Positions 1-10,224 are shown, counted from the first letter of the stretch. The stretch is DNA of 64,000 bases from Bremerella sp. JC817 (GCF_040718835.1 NZ_JBFEFG010000268.1:62001-126000); one strand, 5' to 3'. Numbers and translations are program-made. The notes: a model not told the origin generated them from the letters alone.

Positions 1-847
1 AGAACGCCATCGGCTGGGCTAAGGCCGGGAAGGTCGCTGAGTTACTCGGCGTGGTACCCATGCCACCACCAACGACGACGTTGTAACCAACGACTTCGTT
101 TTGCTGAACGATCGCAATGAAGCCCAGGTCCTGGGTATACACATCGACACAGTTGTCGTCCGGGCTGATCACCGCACACTTGAACTTGCGTGGCAAATAC
201 GTTGGCCCATAAAGCGGTTCGGTCGTATCGCTCATTTCACGAGTCGCCGAATGTTCTTCGACCAGGTGCCGCTCGCCGGTCTTATCGTCCAGCACCCAAA
301 GTTCGCGATAAGTCGTCGTGCGTGGTGCTAGCTCTTCGGCGAGGTCTTTCGTGAGCTGCTCGATCGCCTGGTGAACGGGCGAGTTCTTCTTCGCCGGGCA
401 ACACATCACGTTGCGATTAACATCACCACACGCTGCGAACGTCGACAACCCGAGCGAGTTGATCGTGGCGATGGTCTGGCGAAGATCTTGCTTCACGATC
501 CCATGCAACTGGATAGTTTGCCGCGTCGTGATCTTCATCGTCGAATTGCCGAGCAGATCGCATAGGTCGAGATGGGCCAGAAACTGCCGGGATGTGAGCC
601 GGCCGCCAGGGATGCGGCAGCGGACCATCATCGAAAACGCCTTGTCTTTCCCTTGCTGCCGCAACGAAACCCGGGCATCGCGGTCATCTTGCTGGTAAGT
701 CCCGTGGAACTTCAGGAGCTGGAGATTGTCTTTCCCGAATGTGGCGGCATCGGACGAGAGATCATCGCGGATCGTACCGGCCAAAAACTGGCTTTCGGCC
801 TTGATCTGCTCGACGCGATTCGGCTTGGAACGGCTAGTGGATGACAT
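1..847 (-). CDS. cysI: Assimilatory sulfite reductase, hemoprotein (beta) subunit, 3' part cut off by window edge
   Basis: I read this gene by translating the minus strand from the ATG at 847; 282 codons stay open to the window edge, so the C-terminal half, which carries the Cys ligands of the 4Fe-4S/siroheme centre, is not visible. The N-terminal part has family hallmarks: 'LLKFHGTYQQDDRDAR' near residue 45, a ferredoxin-like 'MVRCRIPGGRLTSRQF' stretch and 'ITTRQTIQLHGI', typical of the siroheme sulfite/nitrite reductase half-domain. The product should reduce sulfite to sulfide in cytoplasmic sulfur assimilation. The YQQDDRD signature favours CysI-type sulfite reductase over ferredoxin-nitrite reductase. 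Whether the electron donor is an NADPH flavoprotein or ferredoxin cannot be told. It is divergent from a MocR-type regulator, with 193 bases between them. Confidence 0.85.
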   Translation of the reverse strand, partial: MSSTSRSKPNRVEQIKAESQFLAGTIRDDLSSDAATFGKDNLQLLKFHGTYQQDDRDARVSLRQQGKDKAFSMMVRCRIPGGRLTSRQFLAHLDLCDLLGNSTMKITTRQTIQLHGIVKQDLRQTIATINSLGLSTFAACGDVNRNVMCCPAKKNSPVHQAIEQLTKDLAEELAPRTTTYRELWVLDDKTGERHLVEEHSATREMSDTTEPLYGPTYLPRKFKCAVISPDDNCVDVYTQDLGFIAIVQQNEVVGYNVVVGGGMGTTPSNSATFPALAQPMAF

Positions 848-1040
848 AATCGGGCTCGATAAGCGTGAAAACGTGGGTCGATATGGGAAGCTTATCGGTC
901 CCATGGTTGAACGGACAACGGTCTCGGCTGAGAATGATGGCAATGCCCGGTTTCGGCCTGTTTAGCCGGTCAATGAACCATTCAATCATGCAGTCAATTC
1001 TTCCGCGAAGCGTTGCCACTGCGCCCACGGAATTCGACAG

Positions 1041-2396
1041 ATGCGGCGAACGGACTGGGTTCCTCGAATCGATGCCCCTAATCTCCCGCTGTTCGAGGCG
1101 ATTGCCAAGTCAATTGCCGACGACATCGCGGCGGGCAAACTGCTGCCTGGCGATCATCTGCCGACCCAAAGGCAACTTGCCAAGAAGCTTGATCTGGACG
1201 TAACAACGATCGCCCGCGGCTATTCGACGGCGGCCAGCCGGGGGCATATTGAATCACGGGTCGGAGCAGGCACCTTCGTTCGCGGAGCGGCGATCTCGAG
1301 CGAAACGATTCCGGTTCGAGCCGACGTGGCCGATCGAACCATGAATCAGCCCCCCGACGTCGAGCCTGACCTGGTCGAGAGCATGAAACGCTCGGCCGCG
1401 GAAGCCATGCACGCATTTCCTCAGGTCTTGCGTTATCAGCCAGAAGGGGGCGACGTCCGAGACAAAGGGGCGGCGATTCACTGGCTTTCGCGGCGCGGGA
1501 TCGCGGTCGAAAGCCATACGCTCCACATCACCACCGGTGCTCATGCCGCGTTGACAGCGGTGCTTTCGGCTGAGTTGGCGGAGGGAGGTGCCATTGCCAG
1601 CGAGCAAGTCACCTACCCAGGCCTGTTTGGAATCGCACGGCTGCTGCGCTGCCCCATCCATGGGATTCCCGCAGATCGTGATGGGATCTTGCCTGAGGCA
1701 TTGGCGGAAGCGATCCCCAAGAAGAATATCCGCGTCCTCTATCTCAATCCGACATTGCACAATCCGACGACGGAAACTATGCCGCTTAATCGACGGCTCG
1801 AAATCATCGAGGTCGCTCGTAGATTTGGCATTCCGATCGTCGAAGACGATGCCTACGGCTTCCTTCCCATTAAGCCCCCTCCGGCGATGGTAATGCTGGC
1901 GCCAGACTGCACCTATTATGTCGGTGGCCTCGCGAAGTGCCTCGGGCCAGGGCTGCGGATCGCCTATTTATTGGTGCCGCAGCAAACCGATCGGATCGAG
2001 GTGACGGAGCGACTTCGCGCGGTATCGGTGATGGCCTCACCGATTACCACCGCGATTGCAACGCATTGGATTGAAAGCGGCTTGGCCGACAAGATTGTGG
2101 TCGGAGTTCGTCACGAGACCAAGCAGCGGATTCAACTCCTCAAGCAAACAATTCCAGGTCGATTTCGTAAGACGAACGACTTCTGTTTTCATGCCTGGGT
2201 TGAAACACCGCGTCGAGTGCCAGTGAAGGCATTAGTCGACATGTTGCGGGGATATCGTATTGGTGCTGTTCCAGCCAACGAGTTCTGTACGGAAGAAGTG
2301 GCCCCGCCTGCCTTTCGATTCTGCGTGGGAGGGCCAGTATCGTTTGCCACCCTCCAGCAGGCAATGGAATCGATTCGCCCTTACTACGAATCGTAA
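1041..2396 (+). CDS. MocR-type transcriptional regulator (GntR winged helix fused to a class I aminotransferase-like domain)
   Basis: This 451-residue protein has the MocR layout. Residues about 13-85 form a GntR-type winged helix ('LLPGDHLPTQRQLAKKLDLD', then 'GAGTFVRG'). Residues about 110-450 form a fold-type I PLP aminotransferase domain with 'EDDAYGFL' and 'GGLAKCLGPGLRIAYL', where the lysine sits at the usual Schiff-base position. Such proteins bind PLP and act as DNA-binding regulators, often of a divergent gene; enzymatic activity is usually lost. Divergence from the sulfite reductase gene makes that gene a candidate target (inference). The gene is convergent with the RND permease, 15 bases away. 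Confidence 0.88.
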   Translation: MRRTDWVPRIDAPNLPLFEAIAKSIADDIAAGKLLPGDHLPTQRQLAKKLDLDVTTIARGYSTAASRGHIESRVGAGTFVRGAAISSETIPVRADVADRTMNQPPDVEPDLVESMKRSAAEAMHAFPQVLRYQPEGGDVRDKGAAIHWLSRRGIAVESHTLHITTGAHAALTAVLSAELAEGGAIASEQVTYPGLFGIARLLRCPIHGIPADRDGILPEALAEAIPKKNIRVLYLNPTLHNPTTETMPLNRRLEIIEVARRFGIPIVEDDAYGFLPIKPPPAMVMLAPDCTYYVGGLAKCLGPGLRIAYLLVPQQTDRIEVTERLRAVSVMASPITTAIATHWIESGLADKIVVGVRHETKQRIQLLKQTIPGRFRKTNDFCFHAWVETPRRVPVKALVDMLRGYRIGAVPANEFCTEEVAPPAFRFCVGGPVSFATLQQAMESIRPYYES

Positions 2397-2411
2397 CAAG
2401 GCGAACCGCGA

Positions 2412-5400
2412 TTAATGCGATCCACCGGCTGTGAAGGGGCCGATGGTCATCTCGTAAATACGAACATAGATCGCGTAGAAGACCGGTACCATGTACAGCA
2501 CCAGCAAGGTGCTAACCATCAAACCGCAAGCAATACTGGTCGCCATCGGGATCAACATCTGAGCTTGTCGAGACGTTTCAAACATCAACGGCATCAGGCC
2601 GCCGACTGTCGTCACCGATGTCAGCAGCACTGGTCGAAGTCGCCGGGTGCCCGCTTCTTCCAATGCCTGGCCAAGGGGAATACCTTCCTTCACGCGATGA
2701 TTGATGAAATCGACCAGCACGATGGAATCGTTCACGACGATCCCGCATAGTCCGACTAGCCCGAGCAGACTGAACAGTTCCAACGGACGACCCAGGTACC
2801 AATGTCCCAGTACTGCCCCGATCAAGGCGAAAGGGATGATCGCCATGATTAAAAGTGGCTGGAAATACGATTTAAATTCAATGGCCAGCAGCACCAAGAT
2901 GGCGAGCAGTGCCACAATGAAACCGGTGAGCAGGCTGCTGACCGATTCCTGCGTTTGCTCTTGCTGGCCTTCCCACCGAACGCTGACGTTGGGGAACTGC
3001 TCTTTCAAGATCGGAACGAAGTCGGTTTGCAGCGACTGGACGACCTCGAACGCGTTGGCTTGTCCTTCGTCGACATCGGCCGAGATCGTGACGGTACGCT
3101 TCTGCTCCATTCGGTTGATCTCGGAATAGCCGCGCACGATCTCGACGTCGGCAATTTCCGAGAGTGGGCGTTCGACACCATCATCGGTGCGGACCCACAC
3201 ATCGCGGAAGTTCGCGAGGTTTTGGCGGTCGCTCAATGGATAGCGAACCATGATCTTCACTTCGTGTCGCCCACGCTGGATACGCATCACTTCCGCGCCG
3301 TAGTAGGCATTGCGAAGGGTATTCGCGAGATCAGACGAGGTGACCCCCAGCGGCATAGCGTCTTCTTTGACGCGAACGCGGTACTCCCATTTGCCCGGGA
3401 TCGCGTCGTCAGCAACGTCGAACACGCCTGGGAAGCGTTCGAGTTGTTGCTTGCACAGTTCCACCGCGCCGCTCAGTTCTTCGGCATGAGCGCTACTGGC
3501 CATCAGTTTGAACTGGATTGGCGTTCCGCCAGGACCGCTGAACATGGTGTCGAATGTCAGGCTGTCGACGCCCGGAATTTCACCCACTTCGTCACGCCAC
3601 AGGGAAAGGATCTCAGCGCTGGACAACGGGCGTTCTTGGCTGCTGACCAGTTCAACTTCGACGCTTCCTTTGTGGCTTGCTCCGCTGGTCGAACTGCCAG
3701 ATCCCGGAGGCCCGAGCGAAACTTGCGATCCAACAACTCGGCAGTAGGTTTGTGCCAATGGAGTTCCTTCTGCAGCGAAGCGTTCATTCAGCGTCTCGAA
3801 CGCTTCGGTAATGCGTCGTGTCCACCGATCGGTCTCGCCGACGGGGGTGCCGTCTGGAAATGTGACCGAGCAGACGAGATTCTTACTATCGATTTTCCCC
3901 AAAAAAACAAACGGAACGATCCCAGCCCGGATCAGTCCACCCGATACAACGAGTAGTCCAATGATCATGGCCATGGAGATCGACTTGTTGGCCAGTACTA
4001 ACCGGAGCGTCGGCAAATAGAAGTATTGGATGAAAGTATCGAGTACTCTCGACGTCAACCGATTAAGCCAACCAATTACGTGCACGACCCAAATGAATGG
4101 GTAGAAGATGACACGCATTGCCCGGAAGACAAGACTGTCGTGGTGGCTCATGTGGCATGGCAAAATCATGAAGGCCTCGAGCATCGAGACGATCAACATT
4201 GCAAGCAAGGCAACCGGCATCACACTGAGCATCTTGCCCATCTGCCCTGTGACAAACAGCAAGGGAACGAATGCGGCAACTGTGGTCAGCACGGCGGTCA
4301 TCACGGAAGGAACGACTTCGGAAGTTCCATCAAACGCCGCCTGCCACGGTGTCTTGCCCATTTGCTGATGGGCATGGATGTTTTCGCAAACCACGATGGC
4401 ATCGTCGACCACGATACCGAGCGCCATGATGAAGGCGAACATCGAGAGCATATTGAGCGTCTGGCCGGAGAAATACAGGTAGGCCCCGGTTACGAAAACG
4501 CAAAACGGAATTCCGATCGCTACCCAGAATGCGGCACGAAGGTCGAGAAACAATGCCAGCAGAAAGGCAACCAATGCCAGCCCTTGTAGACCGTTCACGA
4601 TCAAGAGTTGCACACGTTCGCGAACGTCGACGGATTGGTCACTCCAGGTCACCAGGTGATAGCCATCCGGCAAGTCGGCCGTTTCGACATATTGGTAGAC
4701 TTCATCCACCACAGCCAGCAGGTCGTCGGTCTTATTGCGAATGACCGACAGCGCCAGACCTGGCTCACCATTGATTTCGCAAATGGCGGCCGTATCGGTG
4801 AATTCATCGCGAACAATTCCAATTTCACCGATTGTCAATACAGTTCCGCTATTGCCTGACAGAAGCGGAAGCTCGGCGATCTCTTCGCCGTAAAGCTTGC
4901 GACTATGGCCCCGCAGCAGAATCTCTTGCGAATCATCACGAATGGTGCCGCCGGGAAGCTCATAGTTCTCTTTCGCGACGATCGAGGCGACCTTGGAAAG
5001 GGAGAGCCCATACGATCGGAGGCGTTCTTCTGGGATCTCAATATCAATCTGGTAGTCCTTTGCCCCGGAAATGTCGATGTCCGCGACGCCAGGCAGCCCA
5101 AGCAATTCTTCACGAACTTGCTCGGCGACTTCGCGCAGCTTCAGGGCCGCGTCGACACTGGTGGGCGGGGGACCAAGCAGGCCCACGCGAATCGCCGTTT
5201 CTTGGCGAGCCTGACGACGAACTTCGGCATCTTCTGCCATCTCGGGAAAGCTCGAGATTCGATCAACCTCTGAGCGGATTTCGTTCAGCACGCGGTCCGG
5301 ATCAGAGACGTTCGACATCAATTCGATCGAGACTGAGGCATTTCCTTCGGTCGCCGTAGAGGTAATCTTCCGAATGCCGGTGACCGAACGCACCGCTTCT

Positions 5401-5606
5401 TCGATCTTCTGACAAATCCCTTGCTCGACTTCGTCAGGCGTGGCTCCTGGGTAAGAAACGGTCACCATCACGGTTTCCATTTCGAAGTCAGGGAACAGTT
5501 CACGATTGAGTTGGCTAGTGAAGTAGAAACCACCAACGATCGCCGCAATCATCAAGATGTTCATTGCGGGCTGATTGCGCATCGCCCAATCCACCAAGGT
5601 TTTCAT
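2412..5606 (-). CDS. RND-family efflux permease, AcrB/HAE type
   Basis: The 1064-residue length fits an RND inner-membrane pump. An N-terminal membrane helix (about residues 13-32) is followed by a large porter loop, helices TM2-6 near 335-480, a second loop, and TM8-12 near 880-1045. The TM4 motif 'GIVVDDAIVVCEN' (about residues 395-407) carries the two aspartates of the proton relay and is of the drug/hydrophobic-compound (HAE) type, unlike the metal-type motif in the second RND pump of this window. It should export amphipathic compounds by proton antiport together with the adaptor upstream. Its ATG overlaps the adaptor's stop (ATGA), which suggests translational coupling. No outer-membrane channel gene is adjacent. 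The substrate is unknown. Confidence 0.9.
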   Translation of the reverse strand: MKTLVDWAMRNQPAMNILMIAAIVGGFYFTSQLNRELFPDFEMETVMVTVSYPGATPDEVEQGICQKIEEAVRSVTGIRKITSTATEGNASVSIELMSNVSDPDRVLNEIRSEVDRISSFPEMAEDAEVRRQARQETAIRVGLLGPPPTSVDAALKLREVAEQVREELLGLPGVADIDISGAKDYQIDIEIPEERLRSYGLSLSKVASIVAKENYELPGGTIRDDSQEILLRGHSRKLYGEEIAELPLLSGNSGTVLTIGEIGIVRDEFTDTAAICEINGEPGLALSVIRNKTDDLLAVVDEVYQYVETADLPDGYHLVTWSDQSVDVRERVQLLIVNGLQGLALVAFLLALFLDLRAAFWVAIGIPFCVFVTGAYLYFSGQTLNMLSMFAFIMALGIVVDDAIVVCENIHAHQQMGKTPWQAAFDGTSEVVPSVMTAVLTTVAAFVPLLFVTGQMGKMLSVMPVALLAMLIVSMLEAFMILPCHMSHHDSLVFRAMRVIFYPFIWVVHVIGWLNRLTSRVLDTFIQYFYLPTLRLVLANKSISMAMIIGLLVVSGGLIRAGIVPFVFLGKIDSKNLVCSVTFPDGTPVGETDRWTRRITEAFETLNERFAAEGTPLAQTYCRVVGSQVSLGPPGSGSSTSGASHKGSVEVELVSSQERPLSSAEILSLWRDEVGEIPGVDSLTFDTMFSGPGGTPIQFKLMASSAHAEELSGAVELCKQQLERFPGVFDVADDAIPGKWEYRVRVKEDAMPLGVTSSDLANTLRNAYYGAEVMRIQRGRHEVKIMVRYPLSDRQNLANFRDVWVRTDDGVERPLSEIADVEIVRGYSEINRMEQKRTVTISADVDEGQANAFEVVQSLQTDFVPILKEQFPNVSVRWEGQQEQTQESVSSLLTGFIVALLAILVLLAIEFKSYFQPLLIMAIIPFALIGAVLGHWYLGRPLELFSLLGLVGLCGIVVNDSIVLVDFINHRVKEGIPLGQALEEAGTRRLRPVLLTSVTTVGGLMPLMFETSRQAQMLIPMATSIACGLMVSTLLVLYMVPVFYAIYVRIYEMTIGPFTAGGSH

Positions 5607-7066
5607 GGGCGTGCCTCGACAATTTCAACGGAGCTATCTTCCACAGGGGCAATCAAAGGCGAAGTCACCACCTGGTCGCCGGCAATCGGACCTGTCCGGT
5701 CCAGGTAGACAATGGCGTCGTTCTCGTCGGCATACGCCACACTAACGGGCAGTTCCTTCAACTTTTGATCGCGGACTACCCAGACGACCCCATTGGGACG
5801 TACCGCCGACTCGGGCAAACGAAGCAGCGGAATGTTGGGACTCGCATGAACGATCACTTTGACGAACATGCCGCTCATCAGCATCGGCGAAATTGTCAGC
5901 GGACGTTTCGCGATGACGACCGGTTCGGCATCCCCGTTGACCGTGACACGGCACGGTATCAACCGGGTTATCTCGCTGAGTTTACCGCCATCGAAGAATT
6001 GAAGCGTCGCAGGCCATTCGAAGCGGGCCGACTCGGTTTCATAGACCACCGTCGCCGGTGTCTCGGGAAAGCGGTACGAAGATAGCAGTGGGGTTTGAGC
6101 CGAAGTGGTTGACGAAGACTGCCACAGCCATTCCATCTCGTTCATACGAATGCTGCAACGCACTTCCATTTGGCTGAAGTCCTGGATCACCGCCACTACT
6201 TCTCCGCGGTTCACGTAACTATCTTGGACGACCGGGTCTTGCGTAATGACGCCATTAATCGGGGCACGGATCTCGGTACGAGAAAGGTCGAGCCGGGCTT
6301 GTTCGATTGCCAGCGAGGCCAACTTCGAGGCGTTCTCAAGGCGTGCCTTCTGGGCGAGCAAGAGCTCGAGAGAGTCGCGTTTCGACTGTAGTTCAGTCTT
6401 GGCCGCGTGTTCGTTTAGACGGGCTGTATCGAGCTGCGATTTCGAAACGGCTCCGTTGGTTTGAATGGATTCGTAGCGACGAATCTCGCGACTTTTGATC
6501 TCGACATTCTCTTCCGCCAGGGCGATCTGTCCCTGGGCGGCGGCGGCTTGAACCTTAAGTTCCTGCAGGTTGGCCTGGGCCTGGTTATATTCCTGCTCGA
6601 GTTGTTGAACCTTCAGCTTATAGTCGGTGTCGGCAATGCGAAGGAGAAGCTCGCCTTGCTTGATGACCTGCCCGATGCGGCACTTTGGCGAGCGATAGGC
6701 GATTCGCCCGTCGACCTCGGCCGGCGTCGAGACTTCCTGAAAAGGAACCACCACACCGTCCGACTCGAAGTCGATTCCGGTGTGGTGTTCCGCGACGACA
6801 GCAGTCTCGACCAGAGGCAAGGTCGGGGCTGTTTCCGTTTTTTCAGTTGGCTTGTCCTTCTGTCCCAATGCGAAGAAGATCGCTGCGCTTCCCCCCAGGA
6901 TCAGCAGCGAGGTCACCAAACGAACGCCATGTGATAGAAGCTGCCCCCACAGTGAAGGAGAGGTTCGATCTTTGTCTGCAGAGGTTGCCGAAGACAACGT
7001 CGAAGACGGCGTTGTTTCTTTTGGGTGTGTGCGATGTGGATACTCTGTTTGCAGTTCAGCAGACAC
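5603..7066 (-). CDS. RND efflux periplasmic adaptor (membrane fusion protein)
   Basis: This 487-residue protein starts at GTG. About 45 cytoplasmic residues precede one membrane helix (about 48-68). Then come a biotinyl-lipoyl-like half ('GRIAYRSPKCRIGQVIKQGE'), a long coiled-coil hairpin rich in Gln, Glu and Ala (about 160-270), the second lipoyl half ('TEIRAPINGVITQDPVVQ') and a beta-barrel domain. This is the classic HlyD/AcrA adaptor order. It should link the RND permease, with which it overlaps by four bases, to an outer-membrane channel encoded elsewhere. There is no lipobox, so it appears anchored by the helix. The permease and adaptor form a two-gene operon reading leftward. Confidence 0.88.
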   Translation of the reverse strand: MSAELQTEYPHRTHPKETTPSSTLSSATSADKDRTSPSLWGQLLSHGVRLVTSLLILGGSAAIFFALGQKDKPTEKTETAPTLPLVETAVVAEHHTGIDFESDGVVVPFQEVSTPAEVDGRIAYRSPKCRIGQVIKQGELLLRIADTDYKLKVQQLEQEYNQAQANLQELKVQAAAAQGQIALAEENVEIKSREIRRYESIQTNGAVSKSQLDTARLNEHAAKTELQSKRDSLELLLAQKARLENASKLASLAIEQARLDLSRTEIRAPINGVITQDPVVQDSYVNRGEVVAVIQDFSQMEVRCSIRMNEMEWLWQSSSTTSAQTPLLSSYRFPETPATVVYETESARFEWPATLQFFDGGKLSEITRLIPCRVTVNGDAEPVVIAKRPLTISPMLMSGMFVKVIVHASPNIPLLRLPESAVRPNGVVWVVRDQKLKELPVSVAYADENDAIVYLDRTGPIAGDQVVTSPLIAPVEDSSVEIVEARP

Positions 7067-7205
7067 GCTTCGCTCTCTATGTAGAGATGTAACCTGAATC
7101 TGGGACTGCTGTTACTTCATCGTGAACGATTGCGGCAACAACGGCCCTACATCTACTAATTAGAGAAATGCGCGAGAGGATCCACAGGGAATTGCTGGCA
7201 TGCGG

Positions 7206-7239
7206 AAAAAAAGGTTTCGCTTCCTGTCAGAGGGGAAGC
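7206..7239 (-). terminator. Possible intrinsic terminator downstream of the kinase gene
   Basis: On the minus strand, GCTTCC and GGAAGC (plus positions 7234-7239 and 7219-7224) can form a 6-bp stem with a 9-base loop. It is followed after six bases by a run of seven T (plus 7206-7212). It lies 21 bases past the kinase stop and before the RND adaptor gene, where a terminator would be expected. The stem is short and the T run is displaced, so this is tentative. Confidence 0.4.
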
Positions 7240-7259
7240 CCCCATGGAAGTAGGGTAAA

Positions 7260-10184
7260 TCAGTCAGCGGAGGTCGGTTCCGGCGTGGCCGGATCGAGCT
7301 GCCAGGGATCGTTCCGCATCGCGAACGGTGGAGGGGGCACGTCATGCTGGAGTAGCTTCTGTTGAAGCACTTCGAGTTCGTCTGCGGCCGTTTCGGCCAG
7401 CAATTGATTCCCCTGGCGTGTTTGCAGCATCACCAATCCTCGCTGTGCCTTGGCGGCAAGGTTCAGTAGCATGCCCGGCATGTGGCTCTTACTTTCCACT
7501 TCACAAATAGCAACACACTGTTCGAGGCATCGCGTCGCTTCGCGGAGATCTTCATGTTTGTAGGCGACGATGGCTTCCAGGTAAAACGATCTCGCAAGGC
7601 CGTACTGATACCGTTTGGTAAAGGGGAACTCTTCGGCCAGGCTCACCAGCGTACGATGGCATTGCTTGAGATCTTGATCGATACCATCCAACCGGTTTTG
7701 ATCTAGTTTCAATTCGGCAATGTGCTGAGAGATCCGCCCCTCGATTTCGCGAGTCTCTGGCTGATCGGCATACTCAGGAGGTAGCGGCGCCAAGAGCTGC
7801 CGCGCGGCCTGCAGCAATTCCATCGGCGTTCGTCCCACGTCTTTATCGGCGAACTCGGCTGTATGCGTATAGATCCAGGCCAGTGTTCGGCGATAATCCA
7901 CTTCGGCAGGGAAGTCGCCAACTAGTTGCTCCAACAGGTGGATCGACTTCTGCGTGTAAGTTGACGACGTCTCACGATCTCCGACAAAGCCTGCCATCTG
8001 CCCGAAGTCTTCCCAACTCTGGGCGAGGGCCAATCGGTACTCGCCGGACTGGGGATACTGGTCGACGAGCTTTTCCAGAATCGCGACCGATTCGCTTTGT
8101 AGTTTCTGGATCTCTGCAGGATCGGACTTCCCTGGGGAGTTAGAATGGGGAATGATCTGAGAAATGAAACGAGCCCGCGCCATGGCGTTATACGCTTCGG
8201 CCAGTTTTAGGTTCGCTTCCGGCAATTCGCGAAGTGCTATGGGGGCACGGATAATCGTTTGACTAGCCTGCTCAAACTGGTTAAACGCCTTGTCAAAGCG
8301 GTCGGCCGCCATCGCCAGGGTGCCGAGTTGTTGATAGATCGAGGCGATTTCGATGGGCGGCGGCGTCGGATGCGAGTCGTCCTGAGCAGGGATACGCTGG
8401 AGTAGTTCGATGGCCCGCTCGAAGGCCGCTTCCGCGCGGTGTGCCCTCCCGAGCCGCTGCTGAATCTCGCCCACGCGGCGATAGGCGAGGGCAGTGTCGT
8501 ACTGCCAGTGCGTGCTGTTGCGATTGGTCTCCGCGAAGCGATCGTAGAACGAAAGCAGACTTTCGAGGATCTGCGCATCGTTGTTACTGAGTCGAGGCGT
8601 CGGCAGATCGCCCAGTTCGGTCGCGCTCTGCGAATCGGCGAGCGATTGCCCAGGAGGATCAACCCCGATGCGGCGAAACACGGTATCGAAGGCTTCCGAT
8701 GCAAGGGCAAGGTTGGCCTCGGCCCGGCGGCTTTCTGTTTCGGCTGCCGCTCGGAGATAAGATTCTCGCACATACCCAAAGAACGCCGCGAAACAGCTGG
8801 CAACGATCAGCAACATTGTTACCGCGGCCAGCGAGGCAATCGCTGGATTGCGACGACACCAGCGTCGGCCATGTTCCCAGGCACTTGTCGGTCGCGCCTT
8901 GATCGGTATATCGTCCAGATATCGCTGCAGGTCTTCTTCCAGTTCGTGGGCGCTGGCGTAACGATGTCGTGGGTCAGGCGAGATCGCCTTCAGCACGATC
9001 GTTTGCAGGTCGTCGGGGATCTGAGGATTGATAGAACGGGGCGTTGGCGGCGCAGAGTATGTCTTTTGCTTCAGCAGTACGCTGCATTGGTCTGAACGGG
9101 CAAACGCGGGGCGCAGTGTCAACAGTTCGTACAGCGTCAGGCCAAGACCATAGATATCGGTTTGCGTCGTCGCGCGGCCTTCGAGTTGTTCAGGAGCCAT
9201 ATAACGCAGCGTACCTACCACATCACCGGCGTTGGTCAGATCGGCTTCATCAAGCAATTTCGCGAGCCCGAAGTCCATCAGCCAGGCGTGCCCCCGGTTA
9301 TCAAGCATTAAGTTCCCGGGTTTGATGTCGCGATGTAGCACGCCCTGTTGGTGTGCATAGTGTAGTGCGTTTGCGGCCTGAACGCCGATTCCGGCGACGC
9401 TGCGCCAATAATCTTTCCCCGGCCGGAGCGACCGAGTGGAAGGCTCTTCCGCTTTTTCTTCATCGAGATCGACCGGTATCGTAGCGGGACTGGCGTCCAG
9501 CGGGGTTACCGCCATGCTGGGCGTTGAAAACGCTGGATCGAATTGACCATGCTGTAATGCCTTGGCGATCGCAGCACCCAGGGGATCTTGCACGTCGGTG
9601 GTGGAGTCCGAACGGTGGGCGAGGGCAGGTTGTTGGTCATCTCGCTGATGCTGAATGGTCATCTCCGCGAGAATTCGATCAAGGCCGCGGCCAGCGATGA
9701 ACTGCATGGCATAGTAATGCCGGTTTTCCCACTGACCCACGCCAAACACGGCCACGATGTTGGGATGCTGGAGCCGCGCGGCAGCCTGGGCTTCACGGCG
9801 GAAGCGGCGAACGGCCTGGGGGGAGCTTGAGAAGTGATCGATCAGCACCTTGATTGCTACGGTGCGCCCGAGCGACTCTTGACGAGCCTGATACACGATG
9901 CCCATCCCGCCCCGTCCGATGGTTCGAAGCACGTGGAAATCGCCGATGGTTTCGGGGGGAGTCTCTGGAACGATCGCAGCAGGCTCCAGGAAGGAGTCAT
10001 CGGGGTGGGACTTAAGATCTTCCAGGGCAGCCAAGGTTCCGAACAACGCTCGGATCGTTTCGGCATGTTCCGGGTTCGCTTCCACATACTCGCTGATCGA
10101 AGGGTTCTCGCCCCGGCGCAATCGCGCGACGAACTCTTCCCCTAAGAGTTCCACCGGATTTCGCTGTTCGTCCGAGTCTTCCAT
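7260..10184 (-). CDS. Membrane-anchored serine/threonine protein kinase with C-terminal TPR-like sensor region
   Basis: I prefer the ATG at 10184 (974 residues) over a TTG eight codons upstream. The Hanks-type kinase domain spans about residues 80-430: 'GRGGMGIVYQA' P-loop, catalytic lysine in 'VAIKVL' (about 112), 'HRDIKPGN' (about 284), 'DFG' (about 304) and 'APE' (about 330). An insertion of roughly 80 mostly polar residues (about 176-256) lies between the hinge region and the helix before HRD. One membrane helix follows (about 448-472). The C-terminal 490 residues are helical with TPR-like repeats and should lie outside the cytoplasm. The gene lies 40 bases behind the ECF sigma gene, a pairing common in Planctomycetes, so it may transmit an external signal to that sigma factor (inference). 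Confidence 0.88.
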   Translation of the reverse strand: MEDSDEQRNPVELLGEEFVARLRRGENPSISEYVEANPEHAETIRALFGTLAALEDLKSHPDDSFLEPAAIVPETPPETIGDFHVLRTIGRGGMGIVYQARQESLGRTVAIKVLIDHFSSSPQAVRRFRREAQAAARLQHPNIVAVFGVGQWENRHYYAMQFIAGRGLDRILAEMTIQHQRDDQQPALAHRSDSTTDVQDPLGAAIAKALQHGQFDPAFSTPSMAVTPLDASPATIPVDLDEEKAEEPSTRSLRPGKDYWRSVAGIGVQAANALHYAHQQGVLHRDIKPGNLMLDNRGHAWLMDFGLAKLLDEADLTNAGDVVGTLRYMAPEQLEGRATTQTDIYGLGLTLYELLTLRPAFARSDQCSVLLKQKTYSAPPTPRSINPQIPDDLQTIVLKAISPDPRHRYASAHELEEDLQRYLDDIPIKARPTSAWEHGRRWCRRNPAIASLAAVTMLLIVASCFAAFFGYVRESYLRAAAETESRRAEANLALASEAFDTVFRRIGVDPPGQSLADSQSATELGDLPTPRLSNNDAQILESLLSFYDRFAETNRNSTHWQYDTALAYRRVGEIQQRLGRAHRAEAAFERAIELLQRIPAQDDSHPTPPPIEIASIYQQLGTLAMAADRFDKAFNQFEQASQTIIRAPIALRELPEANLKLAEAYNAMARARFISQIIPHSNSPGKSDPAEIQKLQSESVAILEKLVDQYPQSGEYRLALAQSWEDFGQMAGFVGDRETSSTYTQKSIHLLEQLVGDFPAEVDYRRTLAWIYTHTAEFADKDVGRTPMELLQAARQLLAPLPPEYADQPETREIEGRISQHIAELKLDQNRLDGIDQDLKQCHRTLVSLAEEFPFTKRYQYGLARSFYLEAIVAYKHEDLREATRCLEQCVAICEVESKSHMPGMLLNLAAKAQRGLVMLQTRQGNQLLAETAADELEVLQQKLLQHDVPPPPFAMRNDPWQLDPATPEPTSAD

Positions 10185-10224
10185 GGGCAGGTGATATACG
10201 AATGGCAATGTAGTGGATGGAGAC

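Noticed and set aside
834..1028. A 64-codon minus-strand frame ending just inside the sulfite reductase start
   Set aside because: It overlaps the 5' end of cysI in another frame and lies in the divergent promoter region; no family features.
2955..3956. A 333-codon plus-strand frame inside the RND permease gene
   Set aside because: It is antisense to a certain RND pump; no start context and no recognisable domain.
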